From: Thermoplasmata archaeon | GTDB taxonomy: Archaea; Thermoplasmatota; E2; UBA202; DSCA01 | DNA: 13,123 nt | Assembly: GCA_021159125.1 (NCBI GenBank) | Contig: JAGGSL010000122.1 | Location: 1 to 13,123, forward strand | Direction of reading: 5' to 3' | Shown here: positions 1-6,333 of the stretch, piece after piece | How positions within the stretch are numbered: position 1 is the first letter of the stretch | Layout: each line of letters starts with the position of its first letter | The notes under the pieces: model-generated | What the model saw: only the letters and a program-made list of their open reading frames with translations | Databases searched by the model: none | Told to the model about the DNA's origin: nothing | Position numbers and translations under genes: made by a program

Positions 1-4
1 GCTT

Positions 5-39
5 TCACCAATTGGGGGTGTATTCAATATAATAAAAAA
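5..39 (-). promoter_or_regulatory. Possible promoter and start region of a minus-strand gene off the left edge
   Basis: On the minus strand an A/T-rich TATA-like element (about 39 down to 28, core TTTATTATAT) is followed about 25 bases later by TGGTGAAAGC at the window edge. This could be a leaderless GTG start at 8, like the GTG AAA start of the TraB-like gene at 2560, or a GGTGA Shine-Dalgarno site for an ATG just outside the window. Too little is visible to call a gene. Confidence 0.3.
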
Positions 40-95
40 TTTCGATACTCTTAAATATGATTATCTCAATCTATTTATACCCGATTGGGGTAAAT
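8..95. repeat. Degenerate direct repeat CCRATTGGGG in the left intergenic region
   Basis: CCAATTGGGGGTGTATT (8-24) and CCGATTGGGGTAAATA (81-96) are two imperfect copies in the same orientation, 73 bases apart. The first contains the 8-bp palindrome CCAATTGG. One copy lies just downstream of the TATA-like box of the putative leftward gene and the other just downstream of the TATA-like box of the rightward membrane-protein gene, where an archaeal repressor would block initiation. An operator role is inference; two copies could be chance. Confidence 0.3.
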
Positions 96-112
96 AAAAA
101 AACGAGGGGATG
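72..112 (+). promoter_or_regulatory. TATA-like box and Shine-Dalgarno site for the small membrane protein gene
   Basis: TATTTATAC at 72-80 is a TATA-like element centred about 41 bases before the ATG at 117, predicting a start of transcription near 101. The short leader carries GAGGGGATGT (104-113), a good match to the archaeal anti-Shine-Dalgarno sequence. The same 40-odd-base spacing occurs before the secreted-protein gene at 4033. A second A/T-rich candidate, TTAAATATG at 51-59, would give a longer leader. Confidence 0.5.
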
Positions 113-116
113 TAAA

Positions 117-506
117 ATGGCAGAAATATGGGGAAAAGTAAGTAGTTGGATATTCCTGATAGGAATAGCAGTGGCAATAATTGTGGGACTGGCAATAGGA
201 GCAGACGCAATAGACCCGTTTTATTCGGGAGAAGCAACACCGGCATACATTGCAGCATTTCTTGGATTTCTGGGTCTTGTAGCAGGAATTCTGGCAATAT
301 TGGGAATGGGAACAATAACAAAGGAAGAGATACCGACTTTCATGATGGCAGCCATACTTTTGATAGCAATAAGTGCGACATCATTTGGCAACATAAAGTG
401 GTTCGGTGACTATCTGGACGGAATTGTTAGCGCTTTGGGCATTTTTGTTGCACCGATAGCCGGTCTTCTGGCCGTAAAAGCCATCTGGGACATCGGAAAA
501 GACTAA
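117..506 (+). CDS. Small four-helix integral membrane protein, function unknown
   Basis: This 129-residue protein is not recognised. It has four hydrophobic segments at about 11-28, 43-65, 73-90 and 102-123, rich in Gly, Ala and Ile, and short charged loops (TKEE near 68-71, a Lys/Asp-rich C-terminus), so it should sit in the cytoplasmic membrane. No catalytic or metal-binding motif is visible. The reading frame is open from 57, but ATG 117 is preferred because a Shine-Dalgarno match (104-113) lies directly before it and residues upstream would overlap the TATA-like box. It is monocistronic: a T-rich tract follows the stop and the next gene converges from the other strand. A pilin-like or transporter-accessory role is possible but unsupported. 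Confidence 0.75.
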   Translation: MAEIWGKVSSWIFLIGIAVAIIVGLAIGADAIDPFYSGEATPAYIAAFLGFLGLVAGILAILGMGTITKEEIPTFMMAAILLIAISATSFGNIKWFGDYLDGIVSALGIFVAPIAGLLAVKAIWDIGKD

Positions 507-510
507 TCCC

Positions 511-534
511 TTTTTCTTTTCTTTTATAATTTTT
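511..534 (+). terminator. T-rich archaeal-type terminator
   Basis: A tract of T runs broken by single C or short A/T bases begins five bases after the TAA stop of the membrane-protein gene. Oligo-T tracts without an obligatory hairpin are the usual archaeal termination signal. It separates this gene from the convergent gene ending at 590. Confidence 0.6.
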
Positions 535-589
535 AAGCGACCTATTTTAGCCCATGCATAATGGTGTAAACAATTGGTTTGCAGGAAGG

Positions 590-1891
590 CTAAAACTTGG
601 AGGTAAGTATTTCCTCCAAGCGCTTTGCAGCTTCCTCTCCCATGCCGTACTTTACCCTCACTATGGGTTTGTTGACATTTACAACCCTCTGTATATTTAT
701 CGGGGTTGCTGAAATCACCACATCGCATTCTGCCCTGTTTATCGTCTTTTCTAATTCCTCGATCTGCTTTTCGCCGTAGCCGAGGGCAGGTAGAACATCT
801 TTCAGATGGGGGTATTTTTCAAAAGCTTTCTTTATGGAGCCTTCTGCATACGGCCGGGGATCAATTATCTCAACTCCTGCATTTTTTGCAGCCACTATTC
901 CTGCGCCGAACTTCATGCCGCCGTGTGTCAGTGTTGGTCCATCTTCAATGACCAGAGCTTTCTTGCCGGCAATATCTTCTCCTTCCATGGTGACAGGTGA
1001 TTCTGCCCTCAAAATCTTTGCTTCCGGATTTATTCTTCTCACATTTTCCTCGACTTTTTCAATGCTCTCCTTGCTGGCAGTATCCACTTTATTCACGATT
1101 ATCAAATCTGCAAGTCGCACATTCACCTCTCCGGGATAATAGGAGATTTCATCTCCTGCCCTGTGCGGGTCAACTATTGTTATGTAAAAATCAGCTTTAT
1201 AGAACGAGTAGTCGTTGTTGCCCCCGTCCCATATTATCACATCTGCCTCTTTTTCTGCCTCTCTCAAAATTTCCCCATAGTCAACGCCGGCATAAACAAC
1301 TCCGCCCATGTCTATGTATGGCTCATATTCTTCTCTTTCTTCTATCGTGCATTCATGTTTGTCGAGGTCTTCATATGAAGCAAATCTCTGCCATATCTGT
1401 TTCGACAAATCGCCGTATGGCATCGGATGGCGTATTGATACAACCTTATAGCGTTTGCTCAATATCTCGAAAACTTTTCTTGAAACCTGGGATTTCCCGC
1501 AACCTGTCCTTGCCGCGCATACTGCAATCACAGGCTTTGTTGATTTTAGCATTGAACGCTTTGGGCCTATAAGTTTGAAATCAGCGCCTGCGGCATTTAC
1601 TATCGCAGAGCGGCCCATCACATACTGGTAGGAAACATCGCTGTAAGCAAAAACAACTTCGTCCACATCATTTTCTTTGATTATTTTTGTTAAATCTTCT
1701 TCAGGCAGTATCGGTATGCCGTCAGGATAAAGTTCTCCTGCAAGCTCTGGAGGATATTTCCTGCCAGCAATGTCTGGAATCTGTGTTGCTGTGAAAGCAA
1801 CGACCTCATATTCCTTATTATCTCTATAAACAACATTGAAGTTATGAAAATCTCTTCCTGCTGCTCCCATTATTACTACTCTCTTTGACAT
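590..1891 (-). CDS. cpgS: CpgS-like P-loop protein (cyclic 2,3-diphosphoglycerate synthetase family / COG2403-type predicted GTPase)
   Basis: The 433-residue product has a Rossmann-like N-terminus (KRVVIMGAAGRDFHNF, residues 3-18) and a P-loop ARTGCGKS (127-134). These are followed by a Walker-B-like strand DVIIWDGGNND (217-227) and an NKVD nucleotide-specificity motif (267-270). This is the layout of the archaeal family that includes cyclic 2,3-diphosphoglycerate synthetase, which closes 2,3-bisphosphoglycerate with ATP to make a potassium-bound compatible solute in thermophilic methanogens. Many archaea without proven solute have members, so the substrate is inferred and 'predicted GTPase' is the cautious alternative. 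ATG 1891 begins the conserved N-terminus and has GGTG six to nine bases upstream; an in-frame ATG at 1921 would add ten unconserved residues. It lies 42 bases downstream of the TraB-like gene and may be co-transcribed or use a weak promoter in the gap. Confidence 0.75.
   Translation of the reverse strand: MSKRVVIMGAAGRDFHNFNVVYRDNKEYEVVAFTATQIPDIAGRKYPPELAGELYPDGIPILPEEDLTKIIKENDVDEVVFAYSDVSYQYVMGRSAIVNAAGADFKLIGPKRSMLKSTKPVIAVCAARTGCGKSQVSRKVFEILSKRYKVVSIRHPMPYGDLSKQIWQRFASYEDLDKHECTIEEREEYEPYIDMGGVVYAGVDYGEILREAEKEADVIIWDGGNNDYSFYKADFYITIVDPHRAGDEISYYPGEVNVRLADLIIVNKVDTASKESIEKVEENVRRINPEAKILRAESPVTMEGEDIAGKKALVIEDGPTLTHGGMKFGAGIVAAKNAGVEIIDPRPYAEGSIKKAFEKYPHLKDVLPALGYGEKQIEELEKTINRAECDVVISATPINIQRVVNVNKPIVRVKYGMGEEAAKRLEEILTSKF
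596..620 (-). terminator. Perfect 8-bp hairpin followed by TTTT at the 3' end of the cpgS-like gene
   Basis: CTTGGAGG (596-603) and CCTCCAAG (613-620) form a perfect inverted repeat with a 9-base loop. On the minus strand the stem is followed by TTTTAG, which includes the stop codon, so the hairpin covers the last codons of the gene. It resembles a bacterial intrinsic terminator with a short U-run; a stabilising 3' mRNA structure is an alternative. Both stem strands contain GGAGG or its complement. Confidence 0.4.
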
Positions 1892-1918
1892 TTTAGCACC
1901 AAGTGGTAATGCCCCTCC

Positions 1919-1930
1919 CATTTTTATGCT
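1919..1930 (-). promoter_or_regulatory. Weak internal TATA-like box ahead of the cpgS-like gene
   Basis: The minus-strand sequence GCATAAAAATGG lies in the 42-base gap after the TraB-like stop, about 33 bases before ATG 1891. It could give the cpgS-like gene its own transcript with a leader under 10 bases. It may equally be chance in an A/T-rich gap. Confidence 0.3.
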
Positions 1931-1933
1931 TTT

Positions 1934-2560
1934 TCAATCCCGGGATAAGAGCTCGGCAATTCCATCAAATCTCTGATAAGGTACCACTGCAAGTATCTTT
2001 TCATATCTATCAGAAAGGGAAAGAAGGCGCGATGCCATATTTTCTTCTCTTGCCTTCTCTATGGCTCTGAAGGATTTCATTGAATTGTATCTTTTTTCCC
2101 ATTCCTCAACAAATTCCTCTGCGCTATGGAAATCAAATTCTCTTTTTAGCAGTTTTTTGTTCCTTCTTGAGTTTCGGATAAAGTTTATGAGAGAGACCTT
2201 TTTTGTGAAAACATCTGCATAATGCTCGTCATCCATATCTATGGCTTCAAGGTCTACGCCTTTTTCTTCCGAAAGTTTATACAGGGCGACCAGGTCTGGC
2301 GGAGGAATTGAAACTTTTCCATAGTGTGAAAGAATTTCAAAAAAACGTTTCTGTTCTGGCAACATGTCAAATTCAATGCCGTCATCCACGAATTTTTTTA
2401 TCGTGGCAATATCCTCTTTAGGTATGCCGAGGGCAATGCACCCCGGATTTATTTCTTCAAACAGGTATTTCACTCTTTCGCCTTCTCTTTCGAGCCCGTG
2501 AATTACCCCAACCAGGTGAATATCGCAATTATTCACTCTCAGAACCCTTTCTTTTTTCAC
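1934..2560 (-). CDS. Short, degenerate TraB/PrgY-family protein
   Basis: The 208-residue soluble protein resembles TraB/Tiki-superfamily proteins from end to end. The N-terminal strand reads VGVIHG (17-22), at the place of the family GTAHV motif, then a helix and strand EEINPGCIALGIP. The middle has DLVALYKLSEEKGVDLEAID (89-108), where the family usually has a receptor-like 'LIDRD' segment. The C-terminus has REENMASRLL (171-180) and YEKILAVVPYQRFDGI (186-201). Canonical members have two GxxH motifs and a conserved Glu. Here the first GxxH survives (G18-H21), the Glu position appears to be Gly45, and the second motif reads PYQR. There are no transmembrane segments, unlike many archaeal TraB proteins. 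The start is GTG 2560, 28 bases after a TATA-like box, suggesting a leaderless mRNA. Enzymatic activity is doubtful. Confidence 0.6.
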   Translation of the reverse strand: MKKERVLRVNNCDIHLVGVIHGLEREGERVKYLFEEINPGCIALGIPKEDIATIKKFVDDGIEFDMLPEQKRFFEILSHYGKVSIPPPDLVALYKLSEEKGVDLEAIDMDDEHYADVFTKKVSLINFIRNSRRNKKLLKREFDFHSAEEFVEEWEKRYNSMKSFRAIEKAREENMASRLLSLSDRYEKILAVVPYQRFDGIAELLSRD

Positions 2561-2580
2561 ACTGGTGAAATGACACTGCT

Positions 2581-2596
2581 ATTTATTTATTTTTAG
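2581..2596 (-). promoter_or_regulatory. TATA-like promoter of the TraB-like/cpgS-like pair
   Basis: CTAAAAATAAATAAAT on the minus strand is centred about 28 bases upstream of GTG 2560. The usual TATA-to-start distance then puts the first transcribed base at or next to the start codon. No Shine-Dalgarno match is seen in that space. Confidence 0.55.
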
Positions 2597-2602
2597 TGGC
2601 AT

Positions 2603-3916
2603 TCAGAAAAATTCTCTCATGTAATAGCGCCTCATTGCAAAGTTTATTGATGGTACGACAAAAGAAGTTGCTGCCAGCTTAGATAGTTTCACATTTCCCC
2701 ACAACCGCTTCATCATCTGGGGGGTGGAGTAATAACCTTTTATCACGCGTCTTGTTCCTTCCATGAGTTCCTCGGGCGTCATGTTCTTGGGGTAATAAAC
2801 CACGTTTGACTGCGTGTATTTCGACCAGTCCTTTGAGAATATTCTCCCCTCACTATCAAGGCGGTCGTATAGCGGCGTGCCAGGGTATGGCGTCAAAACG
2901 TTGAACTCTCCCGCATCTATATCCCACTCAAGCATTGACTCAAGGGTTGCATCGAATATGTCGGGCGTATCGCCGTCAAATCCGAATATTATGCCTGCAA
3001 CAACAGCCATTCCGTGCTTCCTTATTGTTTTGATTGCTTTTTCGTATTCATCTGCCCTATTCGAAATTTTATGTGCCTCTTTCAAACTCGCAGGGGATAT
3101 AGACTCTATGCCCACAAACCATGCGATGCATCCTGCCTTTCTTGCCAGTTCAAGGAATTTCTCATCCCTGCCGAGCAAATTTATATTCCCGTTTGCAATC
3201 CACTTTTTGTTCACTTTCTGCTCTATCATTTCCTTGAAGAGTTCCCTGCTGTAGCTGTGAATCGTGGTGAGGGATGCATCCCTGAATATTATGAGTTTAT
3301 TGGGTATCTTTTTCATTTCTTCTATTACTGCCTTCAAAGGTCGCTTCCTTACCCTTTTTCCCAGAAACGCAGATGTGGAGCAGAACTCGCAGGCATTGGG
3401 GCACCCCCTTGACATCTGTATGCAACCCGTAAGTGGCTGATGCTTAACAAGGTCCATCCTTGGCTCTGGAATTTTTTCGGGCTCGGGCCATGCCATATTG
3501 TAGAACGGCTTTAGTTTGCCTTTTTTGAAATCTTCAAGCAACTGGGGCCAGCTGACCTCCGCCTCTCCCAAAACAACGCTGTCCGCATGCTGTTTTGCCT
3601 CCTCCGGCAGGGCTGTGGGGTGGTAACCGCCCAGAACAACTTTTACACCTCTCTCTCTGAATTTATCTGCCATTTTGTAGGCATAGGGAGCGGTCATGGT
3701 AAGGACGCTTATGCCCACAAGGTCGTAATCCCCGTCAAAGTCCACCTTTTCAAAGTTTTCATCAAGTATTCTGACCTCGTGCTCCGGCGGCGTGACTGCA
3801 GCCACCTGCGGGAGAGTGAGTGTGGGATTTCCAAAAAGTTTTGAGAAGGGGGTTCTGCTGTCTCTCTGGGTCGTGACCCCGTGCTCCAGCTTCGGATATA
3901 TGAGAAGTATCTTCAT
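2603..3916 (-). CDS. B12-binding-domain radical SAM protein (HpnR/DUF4070-like class B methylase or lipid-modifying enzyme)
   Basis: The 437-residue protein starts with a cobalamin-binding-like Rossmann domain (1-135), recognisable by MKILLIYPK, DYDLVGISVLTMTAPYAYKM and VVLGGYHPTALPEEA (93-107). The radical SAM domain follows, with the [4Fe-4S]/SAM motif CPNACEFC (Cys172, Cys176, Cys179) and the family strands LIIFRDASLTT, WFVGIES and VVAGIIFGFDGDTP (305-318). The C-terminal part carries GEFNVLTPYPGTPLYDRL (336-353), typical of the branch containing hopanoid C-3 methylase HpnR. It has no membrane span but ends in an aromatic-rich tail. Known relatives methylate or remodel lipids, tetrapyrroles or natural products; the substrate here is unknown. 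ATG 3916 is chosen because a TATA-like box lies 25 bases upstream (leaderless) and the cobalamin domain begins there; the frame stays open to 4054 but that part is low-complexity and overlaps the divergent gene's promoter. Confidence 0.8.
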   Translation of the reverse strand: MKILLIYPKLEHGVTTQRDSRTPFSKLFGNPTLTLPQVAAVTPPEHEVRILDENFEKVDFDGDYDLVGISVLTMTAPYAYKMADKFRERGVKVVLGGYHPTALPEEAKQHADSVVLGEAEVSWPQLLEDFKKGKLKPFYNMAWPEPEKIPEPRMDLVKHQPLTGCIQMSRGCPNACEFCSTSAFLGKRVRKRPLKAVIEEMKKIPNKLIIFRDASLTTIHSYSRELFKEMIEQKVNKKWIANGNINLLGRDEKFLELARKAGCIAWFVGIESISPASLKEAHKISNRADEYEKAIKTIRKHGMAVVAGIIFGFDGDTPDIFDATLESMLEWDIDAGEFNVLTPYPGTPLYDRLDSEGRIFSKDWSKYTQSNVVYYPKNMTPEELMEGTRRVIKGYYSTPQMMKRLWGNVKLSKLAATSFVVPSINFAMRRYYMREFF

Positions 3917-3936
3917 GCGTTCAGCAAAATTGAGGG

Positions 3937-3946
3937 CATATATAAT
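3937..3946 (-). promoter_or_regulatory. TATA-like box of the radical SAM gene
   Basis: ATTATATATG on the minus strand is centred 25 bases upstream of ATG 3916, so transcription should begin at the start codon itself. No Shine-Dalgarno site is present between them. This argues against upstream in-frame start codons. Confidence 0.6.
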
Positions 3947-3985
3947 GCTTTTGCCGGCATTCGTGCCTTTGAAAGACAGCAAACA

Positions 3986-4028
3986 TTTTAAAAGAGTATT
4001 TGTTTTACCATCACATAGGCAACGGTGG
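3986..4028 (+). promoter_or_regulatory. TATA-like box and Shine-Dalgarno site of the modular surface protein gene
   Basis: TTTTAAAAG at 3986-3994 is centred about 43 bases before ATG 4033, predicting a start of transcription near 4015 and an 18-base leader. That leader contains GGTGG (4024-4028), five bases before ATG. It is divergent from the radical SAM promoter, with the two TATA-like boxes about 50 bases apart. Confidence 0.55.
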
Positions 4029-4032
4029 AAAA

Positions 4033-6333
4033 ATGAATAGTAAAAGAATGACACAAGTACTTATTGTTACGTTTGTTTTAGTATCTGCTCTCTCCTTTTT
4101 TGTGCTGGCTGACGAGCCGTCTGCGCAGAACGGGATTATACATGTCGCAGCTGATGGCACCGAAGATTATACAACCATCCAGCAGGCGATAGACAATGCA
4201 AGCGATGGAGATACAATAATTGTGGAAGACGGTACATATTATGAAAATGTTGTAATAAATAAATCAATCAACCTCGTCGGTGAAAATGCAGTTATAGACG
4301 GGGGAAATACAGGAAATGTTGTTTCAGTAATCGCAGATGAAACAAATGTCTCTGGATTTATTATTAAAAACGGCGGCTGCGGGATAAACGTTTCATCAGG
4401 CGCAAATTATACAACGATTAAGAATTGCGAAATAGTGAACAACTCCGGAGAGGGCATAGTTCTTTCAAATGTCTCAAATATCAAGGTAACAGGATGCAAA
4501 GTAGGCGGGGGCAATATTGGAATAGCAATGTCGGGCTGCAAAAATTCCACGATAACCGATTGTGTAATTTTTGATAATAGTTATGGGGTGAGCATATCTG
4601 CTATGGGCAATCACACTTCCGACTCAAATCTGATTTACCATAACGACTTCATTGGCAATACAAACAGCGCATATGACGAATGCAATAACACCTGGGACAA
4701 TGAAACATTGCAGGAAGGTAACTATTGGTCAGATTTTGATGAATCAGGCGAGGGTGCATGGGATAACAACAGTGATGGAATAGTTGACTCGCCTTATCCA
4801 ATACCGGGGGGGAGCAACGTGGATAATTATCCTCTCATAAATCAAATTGACCTTTTTCCGCCGTCCACGTCATGCGTTATAAATGGTACACAAGGCAATC
4901 ACGGATGGTTTACCGGAAATGTGAGTGTAACTCTCTTGCCTTCCGATAATCTCTCTGGTGTGAATTACACTCTTTATAGAATAGATGGTGGAGATTGGGC
5001 AGGATACGATGGTCCTTTCAACATATCAAATGAGGGCATGCATGACGTCGAGTATTATTCTGTTGATTTTGCAGGAAATAAAGAGCGCATAAGACACGCC
5101 GAGGTAAATATCGACAAATCATCGCCTTCAATAGAATGTTATCTTCAGCCTGGCATGCCGGACGGCAACAACGGGTGGTATACTGGAAACGTGGAAGTCA
5201 CGCTTTCAGCAGACGATAATGCATCTGGCGTGGAGAGCATAATGTACAGAATAGACCAGAATACGTGGAGGGATTACAACGGATACTTCCTGCTTACCGT
5301 GGAGGGCAACCATACTTTTACGTTTTATGCAAAAGATTATGCCGGGCATGAAGTAACAAAGGCAACCAGCATAAAGATAGACAAAACCTCACCTTCGGTG
5401 AGTGTTGTTGCCCCGGCGCAGGATTATGTAAAAGGCATTTTTACAATCAAATGGAATGCATCCGATAATGTCGACGACGATTTGAACGGAAGTATTTCGC
5501 TTTATCTCATAAAAGACAACGAAAGCACAGAGATTGCATCAGGGCTTGACAACACAGGCACATACGAATGGAACACATTTTCTTTTGATGATGGCTCATA
5601 TGCCCTTAAGGTTGTCGCAACCGATGAAGCAGGCAATAACGGCAGCAACGTTTCCCAGCCCTTCATACTGGATAATCTGCCCCCGGCCATAACAATAGAC
5701 CAGCCGAGGGGAGGGGAAGTCCTTGGAGGCGGGCAGAACCTTGTTATATTCTGGAATGCAAGCGATGATATTGACAAAAACCTTGACGGTACCATCTGGA
5801 TTTCCTACAGCCGTGACGGAAGCGTATGGAAAAACATTGTGGAAAGGACTGCAAACAGTGGAAAGTACACCTATGGTATAAGCGAATGGGACAATGGAAA
5901 TTATATGGTGAGAATAAATGCAACCGACGATGCGGGCAATACGGGGTGGGCGGTATCTGGCAACTTTACAGTTGATAAAACGCCGCCGTCTGTGACCATA
6001 AAAAGGCCTGAGAGCGGCTACCTTTACCTGAACATTGCCGGAAGGGAGATAATACCCCCGATACCAATATCATTTGTTCCTTTGCCATACAATACGGTTG
6101 TTGTCGGGAAAATAACAGTTGAAATCTCTGCAACAGATGATTTTTCAGGCATAGACCACATAGATATCAATGCGGGCGGAGCCAAGAAGACAATATATGG
6201 CAACGGCGGTAGCAGTTATGAATACAAGTGGAATACACCCATAGGAAAATGTGATCTCAGTGTGGTTGCATATGATATGGCGGGAAACTCAGAGGAAGAT
6301 GAGCTGGATGATATATTCTGCATAAATCTCTAA
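4033..6333 (+). CDS. Secreted modular surface protein: NosD-like beta-helix, OmpL47-like and Ig-like modules
   Basis: The 766-residue protein has an N-terminal signal peptide: basic start MNSKR, hydrophobic core about 7-25, probable cleavage after FFVLA at 26. A right-handed beta-helix follows at about 35-230, opening with DYTTIQQAIDNASDGDTIIV (45-64) and closing with the NosD-type ending GNYWSDFDE...DGIVDSPYPI...YPL (229-268). Then come two OmpL47-like modules (about 279-365 and 366-455), two Ig-like modules (456-548 and 549-652) and a last Ig-like module (653-766) with a Pro/Ile-rich entry. Many N-x-S/T sequons suggest N-glycosylation. No C-terminal membrane anchor or sortase-like signal is visible, so it is either released or held by the cell envelope non-covalently. 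A glycan-binding, adhesive or S-layer-associated role is likely; a beta-helix enzyme (lyase or epimerase) is less likely. ATG 4033 has a Shine-Dalgarno site; an in-frame ATG at 4000 lies before the predicted leader. Confidence 0.85.
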   Translation: MNSKRMTQVLIVTFVLVSALSFFVLADEPSAQNGIIHVAADGTEDYTTIQQAIDNASDGDTIIVEDGTYYENVVINKSINLVGENAVIDGGNTGNVVSVIADETNVSGFIIKNGGCGINVSSGANYTTIKNCEIVNNSGEGIVLSNVSNIKVTGCKVGGGNIGIAMSGCKNSTITDCVIFDNSYGVSISAMGNHTSDSNLIYHNDFIGNTNSAYDECNNTWDNETLQEGNYWSDFDESGEGAWDNNSDGIVDSPYPIPGGSNVDNYPLINQIDLFPPSTSCVINGTQGNHGWFTGNVSVTLLPSDNLSGVNYTLYRIDGGDWAGYDGPFNISNEGMHDVEYYSVDFAGNKERIRHAEVNIDKSSPSIECYLQPGMPDGNNGWYTGNVEVTLSADDNASGVESIMYRIDQNTWRDYNGYFLLTVEGNHTFTFYAKDYAGHEVTKATSIKIDKTSPSVSVVAPAQDYVKGIFTIKWNASDNVDDDLNGSISLYLIKDNESTEIASGLDNTGTYEWNTFSFDDGSYALKVVATDEAGNNGSNVSQPFILDNLPPAITIDQPRGGEVLGGGQNLVIFWNASDDIDKNLDGTIWISYSRDGSVWKNIVERTANSGKYTYGISEWDNGNYMVRINATDDAGNTGWAVSGNFTVDKTPPSVTIKRPESGYLYLNIAGREIIPPIPISFVPLPYNTVVVGKITVEISATDDFSGIDHIDINAGGAKKTIYGNGGSSYEYKWNTPIGKCDLSVVAYDMAGNSEEDELDDIFCINL
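4867..5397 (+). repeat. Tandem OmpL47-like modules within the surface protein
   Basis: Two consecutive units of about 90 codons share a common pattern: a GW(F/Y)TGNV opening, a (D/S)DN(L/A)SGV turn, a YRID strand, Y(D/N)G, an E/G-H (F/Y)YS/AxD strand with (F/Y)AG(N/H), and IDKSSPS or IDKTSPS at the junction. They are diverged at the DNA level, so the duplication is old. Confidence 0.7.
5398..5988 (+). repeat. Tandem Ig-like modules within the surface protein
   Basis: Two units of about 93-104 codons share WNASD(N/D)(V/I)D, a (D/N)LNG or NLDG turn, an S/T-G-x-Y-x-W/I segment and (A/I)(T/N)ATD(E/D)AGN(N/T)G near the end, each closing before an LPP or TPP junction. They follow the OmpL47-like pair directly and lead into a more diverged C-terminal module. 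Confidence 0.7.

Noticed and set aside
81..100. Possible CRISPR-like or phage attachment repeat
   Set aside because: Only two imperfect copies exist, with no further units, cas genes, integrase or tRNA nearby.
997..1572. A 191-codon plus-strand open frame opposite the cpgS-like gene
   Set aside because: Its composition is rich in Leu, Ser, Pro and Cys as expected for the reverse of a coding strand; the opposite strand has clear P-loop motifs.
3917..4054. An N-terminal extension of the radical SAM protein by 46 residues
   Set aside because: It would read through the TATA-like boxes of both divergent genes, is rich in Phe/Ser/Cys, and the cobalamin domain begins at ATG 3916.
4867..5988. Tandem repeats as possible slipped-strand or phase-variable DNA
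   Set aside because: The repeats are at protein-module level and the DNA has diverged, so simple slippage is not expected.
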